The notes beneath the pieces are model-generated. The model worked only from the letters and a program-made list of their open reading frames with translations. It did no database searches and had not been told where the DNA came from. The translations under genes and the position numbers were made by a program. Shown piece by piece: positions 1 to 5,124 of a stretch of DNA of 5,124 nt. The DNA comes from Pseudomonadota bacterium (GTDB lineage Bacteria > Pseudomonadota > Alphaproteobacteria > Ferrovibrionales > Ferrovibrionaceae): contig JAEYTW010000048.1 in the NCBI GenBank assembly GCA_023433835.1, positions 1 through 5,124 on the forward strand, in the 5' to 3' direction. Numbering within the stretch: position 1 is the first letter of the stretch; the number at the start of each line of letters is the position of its first letter.

Positions 1-11
1 GGGGGGGGGGG
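1..11. repeat. Poly-G run at window edge
   Basis: The window opens with eleven consecutive G residues followed by CGGG. A G homopolymer of this length exactly at the edge may be a sequencing or assembly artefact at a contig end, although a real G tract in a high-GC genome cannot be excluded. It lies just upstream of aapQ, so it makes the upstream context of that gene unreliable. Confidence 0.6.
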
Positions 12-54
12 CGGGCAGACCCCAGGCCGTTCCGTATCGGAGTTCGCGTCGATC

Positions 55-1182
55 ATGTCTTTCCCGGCCTTGCCCTTCCTGGATCTGCTGCGGTCGGCGC
101 GGGTGCGCCGGATGACGGCGCAGGTCGTCTTCGTCGCGGCCGTTATCGGCTGCCTTGCCGCGATCGTCTATCAGACCCAGGCCAACATCGCCCGGCAAGG
201 TATCGCCTACGGGTATGATTTCCTGTGGCGGCCGACCAACTGGAACGTTTCCTTCGGCTTTTTCCCGCACGTCCCGGCCGATCCCTATTGGTGGACGCTG
301 CTGATCGGGCTGTGCAACACGGTGGCGCTCGGCCTGCTCTGCGTCGCCGCCACGACGATCGCCGGTTTCGCTGTCGGCCTGGCGCTGATCTCGCGCAACT
401 ATCTCGTCAATTTCCTGGCCGGCGGCTTCGTCGCGGTCTTCCGCAATGTGCCGGCAATCCTGCAGGTGTTCTTCTGGTATGCGGTGATGAAGCACCTGCC
501 GGGCGAGCGCCAGGCCTTCGCGCTCGCCGATACCGTGTTCCTGTCGAACCGCGCGCTCTACATGCCGGCGGTCGGCATCGCCAACGGTGCTGCGGCAATC
601 GCCGTTGCCGCGGCCATCGTGGCGGCCGTCGCTGCCATTGTGTCGCGCACGCGATATCTCATTCCCGCCGGCCTGCTCGCCTTTGCCGCGATCGTCATGG
701 CGGCGGCGCCGCCGTTCAGCCTGGAGCGGCCGGTGCTGCGCGGCTTCAGCTATGCCGGCGGCGGCCGGCTGTCGCTCGAATTCCTGGCGCTGTTCGTGGC
801 GCTCGCCATGTATGGCACCGCCTTCGTCGGCGAGATCGTGCGCGGCGGGCTGATTTCGGTCGGCCGCGGCCAGATCGAGGCGGCCCGCGCGCTGGGCCTG
901 CCCGGTTGGCTGATCGAGGCCAAGATCCGCATTCCGCTGGGCCTGCGCGCGATCCTGCCGGCCTTGAGCAACCAGCATCTCTTTACGATGAAGCTGACCT
1001 CGCTCGGCGCCGCGATCGGTTTCTCCGATCTGTTCGCGGTATCTTCGATCAGCATCAACCAGACCGGCCAGACCATCGAGCTGCTGGGCGTCATGGTCAC
1101 CCTTTATTTCGCTACCAACTATGTCCTGGCGCTCGGCATGCATCTGCTCAACCGCGCTTTCGCGCTGAAGACGCGGGGCTGA
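55..1182 (+). CDS. aapQ: General L-amino-acid ABC transporter permease, AapQ/BztB type
   Basis: This is an inner-membrane permease subunit of a polar amino-acid ABC importer of the Aap/Bzt (YhdX-like) family, which forms a heterodimeric channel with AapM. The 375-residue protein has a hydrophobic segment near residues 21-38 and then a periplasmic stretch. The BPD transporter core begins near residue 80 (LLIGLCNTVALGLL), and the family-typical FRNVPAILQVFFWY lies at 129-142. Further membrane segments fall near 175-218, 241-263 and 341-363. The EAA loop that contacts the ATPase is clear at about 275-305 (EAARALGLPGW, then IPLGLRAILPAL), followed by LTSLGAAIGFSDLF and NQTGQTIELL. The length is close to the family's usual 375-400. 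ATG 55 is the first ATG. The only Shine-Dalgarno-like GGAG (39-42) is 12 nt away, and the frame is open back to the window edge, so a start upstream of the window is possible. aapM follows after 2 nt, so the two are surely co-transcribed. No substrate-binding protein gene is visible upstream. Confidence 0.9.
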   Translation: MSFPALPFLDLLRSARVRRMTAQVVFVAAVIGCLAAIVYQTQANIARQGIAYGYDFLWRPTNWNVSFGFFPHVPADPYWWTLLIGLCNTVALGLLCVAATTIAGFAVGLALISRNYLVNFLAGGFVAVFRNVPAILQVFFWYAVMKHLPGERQAFALADTVFLSNRALYMPAVGIANGAAAIAVAAAIVAAVAAIVSRTRYLIPAGLLAFAAIVMAAAPPFSLERPVLRGFSYAGGGRLSLEFLALFVALAMYGTAFVGEIVRGGLISVGRGQIEAARALGLPGWLIEAKIRIPLGLRAILPALSNQHLFTMKLTSLGAAIGFSDLFAVSSISINQTGQTIELLGVMVTLYFATNYVLALGMHLLNRAFALKTRG

Positions 1183-1184
1183 CG

Positions 1185-2318
1185 ATGGCGCGCCCGGTAC
1201 CCAAGGACATTGTCGTGATGGATGCGCCGATCGACCTCGGCTCCTCGCCCGTAGGGCCGGCGGCCCGCCCGGACGGCTCGCCCTGGGGCGTACTGCGCAA
1301 GCGGCTGTTCGGCACGTGGTGGGAAAGCCTGATCACGCTGGCCAGCGCCGCGCTGATCCTGTGGGGCCTGGCCTGGGTGCTGCGCTGGGCGCTGTTCGAC
1401 GCGGCCTGGGCGACGACGGCCGCGGCCTGCGGCGATGCCGCCGGGGCCTGCTGGTCAGTAATCGCGTCGCGCTGGCGGCTGATCCTGTTCGGCCTCTATC
1501 CGCATCAGGAACACTGGCGTTCGGCACTTTCCTGCGCGATCGTCGTCGCAACCGTCGTGGTTTCCTGCATCCGCTGGTTCTGGCGGCCGTGGCTGCTCGG
1601 CTCGATCTGGGCCGCCTCGACCGTTTCGTTCTTCGTGCTGATGAAGGGCGGGGTGCTCGGCCTGGCCGAGGTGCCGACCGACAAATGGGGCGGTCTCGTG
1701 CTGACTCTGTTCGTTTTCGTCTGCACGCTGCTGATCGGCATGCCCGTCGGCATCGTGCTGGCCCTGATGCGCCAGTCGAAACTGCCGGCGGTGCGGCTGG
1801 TCACCGTCTTCGTCGTCGACGTCGTGCGCTCGATCCCGCTGCTTTCCGTGGTCTTCGGCATCGCGTTCTTCGCGCCGTTCTTCCTGCCCCAGTTTCTGAC
1901 CGGGGACAAGATCTACCGGGTGGTGGTCGGCTACGCCTTCTTCTTCGGCTGCCTGCAGGCGATGGTGGTGGCGGGCGGGCTGCAAAGCATCGCGGCCGGC
2001 CAGGCCGAGGCGGCGACGGCGCTGGGCCTGCGCAAATGGCAGGTGATCGCCCTGGTGATCCTGCCCCAGGCGCTGAAGGCCTCGCTGCCGGCGACGATCA
2101 ACCTGGTGGTGATGGCGTTCAAGGATACCTCGGTTCTGGTCATCGTCGGGCTGCTCGAACTGACCGCGTCGGGCAACATCGCCTATCAATCGGGCGACTG
2201 GAGCAGCTATTATGCCGAAGTCTTCGTCTTCATCGCGCTTATCTACTTCTCTTTTTCCTACTCGCTGTCGCGCTACGGCGCCTTTCTCGAACGGCGGATG
2301 CGGCTGGGGGCGGACTGA
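1185..2318 (+). CDS. aapM: General L-amino-acid ABC transporter permease, AapM/BztC type
   Basis: This is the second permease subunit of the Aap/Bzt-type amino-acid importer in the cytoplasmic membrane. From ATG 1185 it is 377 residues, in line with known AapM proteins (about 380). It has a hydrophilic N-terminus (1-45), the extra N-terminal membrane segments typical of AapM (near 48-70, 115-128, 137-152), and the BPD core from about residue 168 (GGLVLTLFVFVCTLLIG). VVRSIPLL lies at 213-220, a loop with FFLPQFL at 231-237, and GGLQSIAAGQAEAATALG at 264-281 begins the EAA loop, which ends in VILPQALKASLPA. FKDTSVLVIVGLLEL is at 312-326, with a last membrane segment near 345-360. The start follows the aapQ stop by 2 nt, with GGGG (1175-1178) 6 nt ahead as a weak ribosome binding site; ATG 1218 is a less likely alternative. 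The frame is open far upstream inside aapQ, but that part is only a shadow. The usual downstream partner, the ATPase aapP, is missing. Confidence 0.9.
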   Translation: MARPVPKDIVVMDAPIDLGSSPVGPAARPDGSPWGVLRKRLFGTWWESLITLASAALILWGLAWVLRWALFDAAWATTAAACGDAAGACWSVIASRWRLILFGLYPHQEHWRSALSCAIVVATVVVSCIRWFWRPWLLGSIWAASTVSFFVLMKGGVLGLAEVPTDKWGGLVLTLFVFVCTLLIGMPVGIVLALMRQSKLPAVRLVTVFVVDVVRSIPLLSVVFGIAFFAPFFLPQFLTGDKIYRVVVGYAFFFGCLQAMVVAGGLQSIAAGQAEAATALGLRKWQVIALVILPQALKASLPATINLVVMAFKDTSVLVIVGLLELTASGNIAYQSGDWSSYYAEVFVFIALIYFSFSYSLSRYGAFLERRMRLGAD

Positions 2319-2320
2319 TC

Positions 2321-2434
2321 ATGAAAAGTGGCATTGCTGGTGGCCTACGACGCGGATCTCGAAATCGCCGAGGTCGGCCTTGCCGATCCGAATGACGTGA
2401 AGTCATGGTCCGGATCGTCGCCACCGGTATCTGC
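2321..2434 (+). pseudogene. 5' remnant of a zinc-dependent alcohol dehydrogenase gene, frameshifted
   Basis: Two nt after the aapM stop an ATG (2321) opens a frame that stops at 2395. The downstream frame from GTG 2328 reads VALLVAYDADLEIAEVGLAD then PNDVK. The frame from 2402 reads VMVRIVATGIC. Joined, they give the N-terminus of a medium-chain zinc alcohol dehydrogenase: a start like MKVALL, then LEI-EV-LADP, then V-VRIVATGIC, where the Cys of the GIC(H) motif is the catalytic zinc ligand. To read as one protein this needs one A removed from the AAAA at 2324-2327 and one G added near 2399-2402. Homology stops at about 2434, after roughly 35 codons of a gene that normally has about 350. The two indels could be real decay or homopolymer sequencing errors; the truncation stands either way. 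The family assignment rests on recognising this N-terminal motif only. Confidence 0.65.
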
Positions 2435-3149
2435 CTGCGCCGATGTCTACATGCCGATGATCGACACTGCCGATGTGGTAGCTAAACGCTACGGCGTCTC
2501 GCGCGAAGCGCAGGATGCGTACTCGTTGGAAAGCCAGCGCCGCACGGCCGCGGCGCAAAGCGCCGGGCGGTTCGATGCCGAGATCGTGTCGGTGGAGGCG
2601 GCGCCGCTGGTCCGGGACGAAGGCAACCGGCCGGCGACGACAGCCGAGGGGCTGGCAGCGCTGGAGCCGGTGCGCGGCCCCGGCTTCACCGTGACTGCGG
2701 GCAATGCCAGCCAGCTGTCGGACGGCTCGGCCGCCGTCGTGCTGATGTCGGCGGCCGAGGCCGCGCGGCGCGGCATCGAGCCGCTGGGCATGTTCCGAGG
2801 CCTGGCCACCGCCGGCTGCCGGCCTGACGAGATGGGCATCGGGCCGGTGCTGGCGGTGCCGAAGCTGTTGCAGCGTTTCGGCCTCAGCGTCGACGACATC
2901 GACCTGTGGAAGCTGAACGAAGCCTTCGCCGACCAGGTCGTCCATTGCGTCGACGAACTGCATCTGCCGCACGAACGTCTGAATGTCGATGGCGGCGCCA
3001 TCGCGATCGGCCATCCCTACGGCACGTCCGGCGTGCGCATGGCCGGCCATCTGCTGCTGGAAGGCCGCCGCCGCGGTGCGCGGTTCGGCGTGGTCACCAT
3101 GTGCGTCGACGGCGGCATGGGCGCGGCGGGGCTGTTCCAGCTTAGCTAA
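2328..3149 (+). pseudogene. Truncated thiolase (acetyl-CoA C-acyltransferase family), C-terminal part
   Basis: The open frame from GTG 2328 is 273 codons, but only codons from about 40 (nt 2445) are thiolase. Thiolases join or split acyl-CoA and acetyl-CoA in fatty-acid or related beta-oxidation. The recognisable blocks are YMPMIDTADVVAKRYGVSRE (41-60), DAYSLESQRR (63-72), TAGNASQLSDGSAAVV (123-138), LNEAF (196-200), GGAIAIGHPYGTSG (222-235) with the active-site His229, and CVDGGMGAAGLF (259-270) with the second catalytic Cys259. A complete thiolase has about 390 residues, with its acyl-accepting Cys near residue 90. Here roughly the first 150 residues are missing, so the nucleophile is gone and thiolase activity is not expected. 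The first 40 codons derive from a different gene, an alcohol dehydrogenase remnant read partly in the wrong frame. There is no internal stop, so a stable but inactive protein could still be made by read-through from the aapQM transcript. Confidence 0.75.
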
Positions 3150-3206
3150 GGGACTGACCGTGACCCGTGGATCTTCTCGGACGGAATGTCGTGTCCCTCT
3201 CCTGAT

Positions 3207-3264
3207 CGAGCCCTTCGAGGTGAGCCAGCGGGGGCATGCCCAAAGCATGCCCGGATAAGGCTCG
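3207..3264. repeat. Intergenic inverted repeat / hairpin between converging genes
   Basis: A perfect 8-bp inverted repeat, GGGCATGC (3232-3239) and GCATGCCC (3245-3252) with a CCAAA loop, sits inside a wider 6-bp pair, CGAGCC (3207-3212) and GGCTCG (3259-3264). It lies about 80 nt after the thiolase remnant's stop and 50 nt beyond the mazF stop on the other strand. No U-tract follows on either strand, so it is not a classical intrinsic terminator. It may end or stabilise the two converging transcripts, or be a copy of a dispersed REP-like intergenic element. The rest of 3150-3316 shows no gene. Confidence 0.5.
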
Positions 3265-3316
3265 CGGCCGGCGACGGGGTTTGGGATGAGCCCGCCGGAT
3301 GTACCGATGACGAGCG

Positions 3317-3655
3317 TTATGGCCTTCCGAGCAACGCGTAGATTTTGCGCTTTACGTCCGACATCGTTTCCGGCGAAACCCGCGCTTTGAACGAAGCCCG
3401 GCGCTCGACCCAGTCGACACTTTTGACCTGGTCCGAAAGCACAGCCGATGGCGGTTTGCCCGCGATGAGGACTTCGAATGGATAGCCCTTGATCTGCGTC
3501 GTCATCGGGCAGCAGATCATCAGATCGGTCTTGGCATTGTAGGACGCCGGGCTGATCACCAACGCCGGGCGATGGCCGCGCTGTTCGCGGCCGGTCTGCG
3601 GGTCGAAGTTCAGCCAGACGACGTCACCGGCATCCGGCACATAGGCACGCGGCAT
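3317..3655 (-). CDS. mazF: MazF-type endoribonuclease toxin
   Basis: This is the toxin of a type II toxin-antitoxin pair, a PemK/MazF-family sequence-specific mRNA endoribonuclease acting in the cytoplasm. From ATG 3655 it has 112 residues, almost the same as E. coli MazF (111), and the two align nearly gap-free from memory: YVPDAGDVVWLNFDPQTG at 5-22 and GREQRGHRPALVISP at 22-36. It continues with CCPMTTQIKGYPFEV at 48-62 and LSDQVKSVDW at 73-82. The catalytic residues Arg29 (in GHRP) and Thr52 (in PMTTQ) are both present, as is Glu24, so it should be active. A longer frame up to 3694 exists, but the shorter start gives the family's N-terminus and sits 1 nt after the mazE stop, as expected for coupled translation. 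The gene is complete, with no visible damage. The RNA target motif cannot be read from the sequence. Confidence 0.93.
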   Translation of the reverse strand: MPRAYVPDAGDVVWLNFDPQTGREQRGHRPALVISPASYNAKTDLMICCPMTTQIKGYPFEVLIAGKPPSAVLSDQVKSVDWVERRASFKARVSPETMSDVKRKIYALLGRP

Positions 3656-3656
3656 T

Positions 3657-3899
3657 TCAAAGCACTTCTTTGCCCACGGGCCCGCCGAATTCAACGGCCT
3701 CGTGTCGATTTTCCGGGGTGATCCGGTTGAGCAGATCGTCGAGGTCGTAGTCTTCGGCCGGGACCAGCTCGATGACGATTCTGCCGTCCTCGGCCCGGAC
3801 GTCGACCGTGTCGTTGATGCGAAAATTTGCTTCCTCCAGGACCGCTGCCGGGATCCGAACCGCGGTGCTGTTGCCCCATTTCTTCACGTTCACACGCAT
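3657..3899 (-). CDS. mazE: MazE-type antitoxin (AbrB/SpoVT fold)
   Basis: This is the labile antitoxin that binds and blocks MazF and represses its own promoter. It has 80 residues from ATG 3899, against 82 in E. coli MazE. The N-terminal swapped-hairpin DNA-binding domain covers about residues 1-47, with the family signature VKKWGNSTAVRIPAAVL at 5-21 and DGRIVIE at 38-44. The acidic, probably disordered toxin-binding tail (about 48-80) includes DLDDLLNRITPENRHEAVEF, ending in GKEVL; E. coli has ITPENLHE and KEVW at the same places. A longer frame from 3995 is possible, but ATG 3899 matches the family N-terminus and has GGAGAA 6 nt upstream. mazF follows 1 nt after the stop. As in other mazEF pairs, MazE alone or with MazF is expected to autoregulate; the operator is not proven here. 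Confidence 0.93.
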   Translation of the reverse strand: MRVNVKKWGNSTAVRIPAAVLEEANFRINDTVDVRAEDGRIVIELVPAEDYDLDDLLNRITPENRHEAVEFGGPVGKEVL

Positions 3900-3905
3900 T
3901 TCGAT

Positions 3906-3911
3906 TTCTCC
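3906..3911 (-). promoter_or_regulatory. Ribosome binding site of mazE
   Basis: On the minus strand GGAGAA ends 6 nt before ATG 3899. This spacing supports the 80-residue MazE start rather than the longer in-frame alternative from 3995. Confidence 0.7.
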
Positions 3912-3950
3912 AGGCTTGATCGCCGACTGCGACGTAGCGCCACTGTAGAT

Positions 3951-3979
3951 ACGATACACCAACGTCCGATATGTAGCAA
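3951..3979 (-). promoter_or_regulatory. Candidate mazEF promoter
   Basis: On the minus strand TTGCTA (3979-3974) and TATCGT (3956-3951) are separated by 17 nt, a fair sigma-70-like pair about 50 nt before mazE. The motif CGATA occurs three times on the plus strand around it (3952-3956, 3967-3971, 3986-3990). An imperfect inverted repeat, CCAACGT (3959-3965) and ACATTGG (3979-3985), spans the -35 area. Either could be the MazE/MazEF operator. This is inferred from motif shape and position only. Confidence 0.4.
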
Positions 3980-3989
3980 CATTGGCGAT

Positions 3990-4027
3990 ACGCACGCGGC
4001 AGCGAGCCGTGAAGCGCTTACGTGCGT
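3990..4027. repeat. Nested inverted repeat in the divergent intergenic region
   Basis: An outer 7-bp inverted repeat, ACGCACG (3990-3996) and CGTGCGT (4021-4027), encloses a small hairpin, CGGC (3997-4000) and GCCG (4006-4009), with an AGCGA loop. A second tiny hairpin, GCTTC-AAC-GAAGC, follows at 4030-4042. There is no U-tract and no convincing gene here. The stretch 4043-4131 shows nothing else that can be supported; the open frames that cross it on both strands have no family-like sequence. Confidence 0.35.
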
Positions 4028-4131
4028 CTGCTTCAACGAAGCGAATTGCCTTCTTCTCGACCTAACTGCAATGCGGCGAGCATTGCCATCAGGACGGCGG
4101 TCACCTGCCGCACCCCGGTCAATCGCGTCCC

Positions 4132-4158
4132 TTGACAAGCAACCTGCCAAATTATACG
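4132..4158 (+). promoter_or_regulatory. Candidate promoter of the peptide-transporter operon
   Basis: A consensus -35 box TTGACA (4132-4137) is followed by AT-rich sequence with TATACG (4153-4158) as the best -10 match. The spacing is 15 nt, shorter than the ideal 17. The location, 200 nt before the ABC ATPase gene and in the most AT-rich part of the window, supports a promoter here. The exact -10 is uncertain because it overlaps the palindrome at 4152-4169. Confidence 0.4.
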
Positions 4159-4169
4159 GATCAGTATAA
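4152..4169. promoter_or_regulatory. 18-bp near-perfect palindrome, candidate repressor operator
   Basis: TTATACGGATCAGTATAA pairs with itself at 16 of 18 positions: TTATAC and GTATAA are exact reverse complements and the central GATC is itself palindromic, with one mismatched pair. Size and symmetry resemble operators of dimeric TetR-type repressors. It overlaps the probable -10 region of the promoter ahead of the ABC gene, so binding would be expected to block transcription. No regulator gene is visible in the window, so the cognate protein is unknown. Confidence 0.5.
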
Positions 4170-4200
4170 ATCGACTGGTCAAAAATAAGATGGGCTGTTT

Positions 4201-4207
4201 AGGGAGG
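4201..4207 (+). promoter_or_regulatory. Strong ribosome binding site
   Basis: AGGGAGG contains the full GGAGG core and lies 5 nt before GTG 4213. It is the best Shine-Dalgarno sequence in the 130 nt before the ABC gene, yet too far from ATG 4332 to serve it directly. This argues that something starts at 4213. Confidence 0.5.
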
Positions 4208-4212
4208 CCATT

Positions 4213-4335
4213 GTGACGTCAGCTTGGGTATCGGCAGAGAAGCTTTGGGCAGGGTCTGAGGAAGGCCGGCGGCAAGCCCGCAGTCCCACCCTGCGCGTCC
4301 GGGAACTCCGACGGCTAGGCCAGGCCACTCGATGA
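4213..4335 (+). CDS. Possible 40-residue leader peptide upstream of the ABC ATPase gene
   Basis: A GTG-start frame of 40 codons follows the strong AGGGAGG site at 5-nt spacing. Its TGA stop (4333-4335) overlaps the ATG of the ABC ATPase gene in an ATGA arrangement, the usual sign of translational coupling. The product, starting VTSAWVSAEKLWAG and ending LRRLGQATR, is basic with no membrane segment, and I recognise no family. It may be a short leader whose translation opens the weak start of the downstream gene, a degraded end of an older gene, or a chance frame; an in-frame stop at 4186 limits it upstream. What supports it is the pairing of a good ribosome binding site with the stop/start overlap, not any protein similarity. 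Confidence 0.35.
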   Translation: MTSAWVSAEKLWAGSEEGRRQARSPTLRVRELRRLGQATR

Positions 4336-5124
4336 GTGCCGCTTCCGTTCCGCAGCAGACGGCGGCCGCCGGCGCTCGGCAAGGCGCGGCGATCCGCCCG
4401 CTGTTGGAGGTTCGGGGGCTGTCGATATCGTTTGGTCCGGCGACATCCCCGGCACTGATCCACAAGGTCGGCTTCTCAGTCTTACCGGGAGAGCGTGTCG
4501 GCATCGTCGGCGAAAGCGGGTGTGGCAAGACACTGACCGGGCTGTCGATCCTGCGTCTACACGGCCCTGGTCAGGTGCGGGTGTCGGGCGAAGTCTGGTT
4601 CGAAGGTCGCGATCTTCTGGCCCTGGGTCCACGGGAAATGCGCGATATCCGCGGCCGCGACATCGCGATGATCTTTCAGGAGCCGATGAGCGCGCTCGAT
4701 CCGGTCTTCACCGTCGGTGATCAGATTGCCGAGGCTTATCGCACCCATTTCCCGGTGGCCCGCCAGGCGGCGCGCAAGCGTGCGATCGAGGCTCTGGCCC
4801 AGGTCGGCATTCCGGCACCGGAACGGCGTTGCGACGATTATCCGCATCAGCTGTCGGGCGGCATGCGACAGCGGGTGATGATCGCAATGGCGCTGATCTG
4901 CCGGCCGAAACTGCTGATAGCGGATGAGCCGACCACGGCCCTCGACGTCACCGTCCAGTCCCAAATCACTGACCTGCTGCGAGAGATGAGCGAGCGCACC
5001 GGTACCGCGCTCCTGTTCATCACCCACGATCTCGGCGTCGTTGCCGAGACCTGCACGCGGGTGCTGACAATGTATGCCGGTGAGGTGGTTGAGGATGCAC
5101 CGGTCGATGCGGTGCTGATAGCAC
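4332..5124 (+). CDS. Oligopeptide/dipeptide ABC transporter ATP-binding protein (DppD/OppD family), 3' end outside window
   Basis: This is a cytoplasmic ATPase subunit of a peptide-type (peptide/opine/nickel family) ABC importer. The 264 codons visible run to the window edge without a stop; family members usually have about 320-340, so the C-terminal part, including the HPYT region, is outside. All nucleotide-binding motifs are intact: Walker A GESGCGKT (60-67), Q-loop MIFQEPMSALDP (113-124), signature LSGGMRQR (174-181), Walker B LLIADEPTTALD (194-205) and H-loop ITHDLGVV (230-237). The spacer between Q-loop and signature and the FQEPMSALDP sequence are typical of DppD/OppD rather than amino-acid ATPases such as AapP. 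ATG 4332 is the first start in frame after the stop at 4257-4259. It gives an Ala-rich, about 22-residue extension before the usual LLEVRGLSISF, and it has no good ribosome binding site of its own. The transported substrate cannot be told from this subunit. Confidence 0.9.
   Translation, partial: MSAASVPQQTAAAGARQGAAIRPLLEVRGLSISFGPATSPALIHKVGFSVLPGERVGIVGESGCGKTLTGLSILRLHGPGQVRVSGEVWFEGRDLLALGPREMRDIRGRDIAMIFQEPMSALDPVFTVGDQIAEAYRTHFPVARQAARKRAIEALAQVGIPAPERRCDDYPHQLSGGMRQRVMIAMALICRPKLLIADEPTTALDVTVQSQITDLLREMSERTGTALLFITHDLGVVAETCTRVLTMYAGEVVEDAPVDAVLIA

Noticed and set aside
225..1184. Plus-strand open frame continuous with aapM, upstream of its start
   Set aside because: It is the aapM frame running open through aapQ; the product is Arg/Ala-rich without membrane segments, typical of a high-GC shadow.
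1455..2189. Minus-strand open frame (244 codons) opposite aapM
   Set aside because: Rich in Gln, His, Asp and Arg, as expected from the complement of a hydrophobic membrane protein gene; no family signature.
2403..3248. Long minus-strand open frame (281 codons) opposite the thiolase remnant
   Set aside because: His/Arg/Gln-rich composition of an antisense shadow, with no recognisable domain, while the plus strand carries clear thiolase motifs.
3232..3252. Hairpin as a classical Rho-independent terminator
   Set aside because: No run of T follows the stem on either strand.
3890..4150. Minus-strand open frame of 86 codons upstream of mazE
   Set aside because: Overlaps the mazE start and promoter, Arg/Ser-rich, no recognisable domain.
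3702..4169. Plus-strand open frame opposite mazE and into the intergenic region
   Set aside because: Its first half is the complement of mazE and it crosses the mazE promoter area; no family-like sequence and no good ribosome binding site.
4332..5124. The ABC ATPase as the missing AapP partner of AapQM
   Set aside because: Its sequence around the Q-loop and its N-terminus are of the peptide/opine/nickel subfamily, it is over 2 kb away, and it has its own promoter region.
1..5124. CRISPR array, tRNA or rRNA genes, insertion sequence ends
   Set aside because: No regularly spaced repeats, no tRNA-like cloverleaf or rRNA sequence, and no transposase or paired terminal inverted repeats were seen.

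Overview
The window is high-GC DNA from an alphaproteobacterium. The evidence is the general L-amino-acid (Aap-type) permease pair, strong C/G bias at third codon positions, and long antisense shadow frames. It looks like a short accessory patchwork rather than a dedicated novel system. The order or genus cannot be fixed from the sequence.

Layout. Positions 55-2318 (+) hold two adjacent membrane-permease genes, aapQ and aapM, 2 nt apart. They form the two-subunit channel of a polar amino-acid ABC importer. The binding protein gene (aapJ) is not in the 54 nt that precede aapQ, and the ATPase gene (aapP) that normally follows aapM is absent. Directly after aapM comes a gene scar (2321-3149): about 35 codons of the start of a zinc-type alcohol dehydrogenase, broken by two apparent single-base frameshifts, joined to the C-terminal part of a thiolase. 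The thiolase part keeps the His and second Cys motifs but lacks the N-terminal region with the nucleophilic Cys. The joined frame is open, so it could be mistaken for an intact thiolase gene.

A hairpin-bearing intergenic segment (about 3150-3316) separates this scar from a mazEF toxin-antitoxin operon on the minus strand (mazE 3899-3657, mazF 3655-3317). MazE is the antitoxin and MazF the mRNA endoribonuclease. Both match the E. coli pair in length and key residues.

Positions 3900-4331 form a relatively AT-rich divergent regulatory region. It holds a candidate mazEF promoter with repeated CGATA motifs, a nested hairpin, a TTGACA box next to an 18-bp near-perfect palindrome (4152-4169) that looks like a repressor operator, and a strong ribosome binding site. 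That site precedes a possible 40-codon GTG-start leader frame whose stop overlaps the next start codon (ATGA). From 4332 to the window end runs the ATP-binding subunit of an oligopeptide/dipeptide-type ABC importer (DppD/OppD family), cut off by the window edge. It is probably the first main gene of its own operon and is not the missing partner of AapQM.

The points most worth checking are the alcohol dehydrogenase/thiolase chimera, the missing aapP, and the operator-plus-leader arrangement upstream of the peptide transporter gene.
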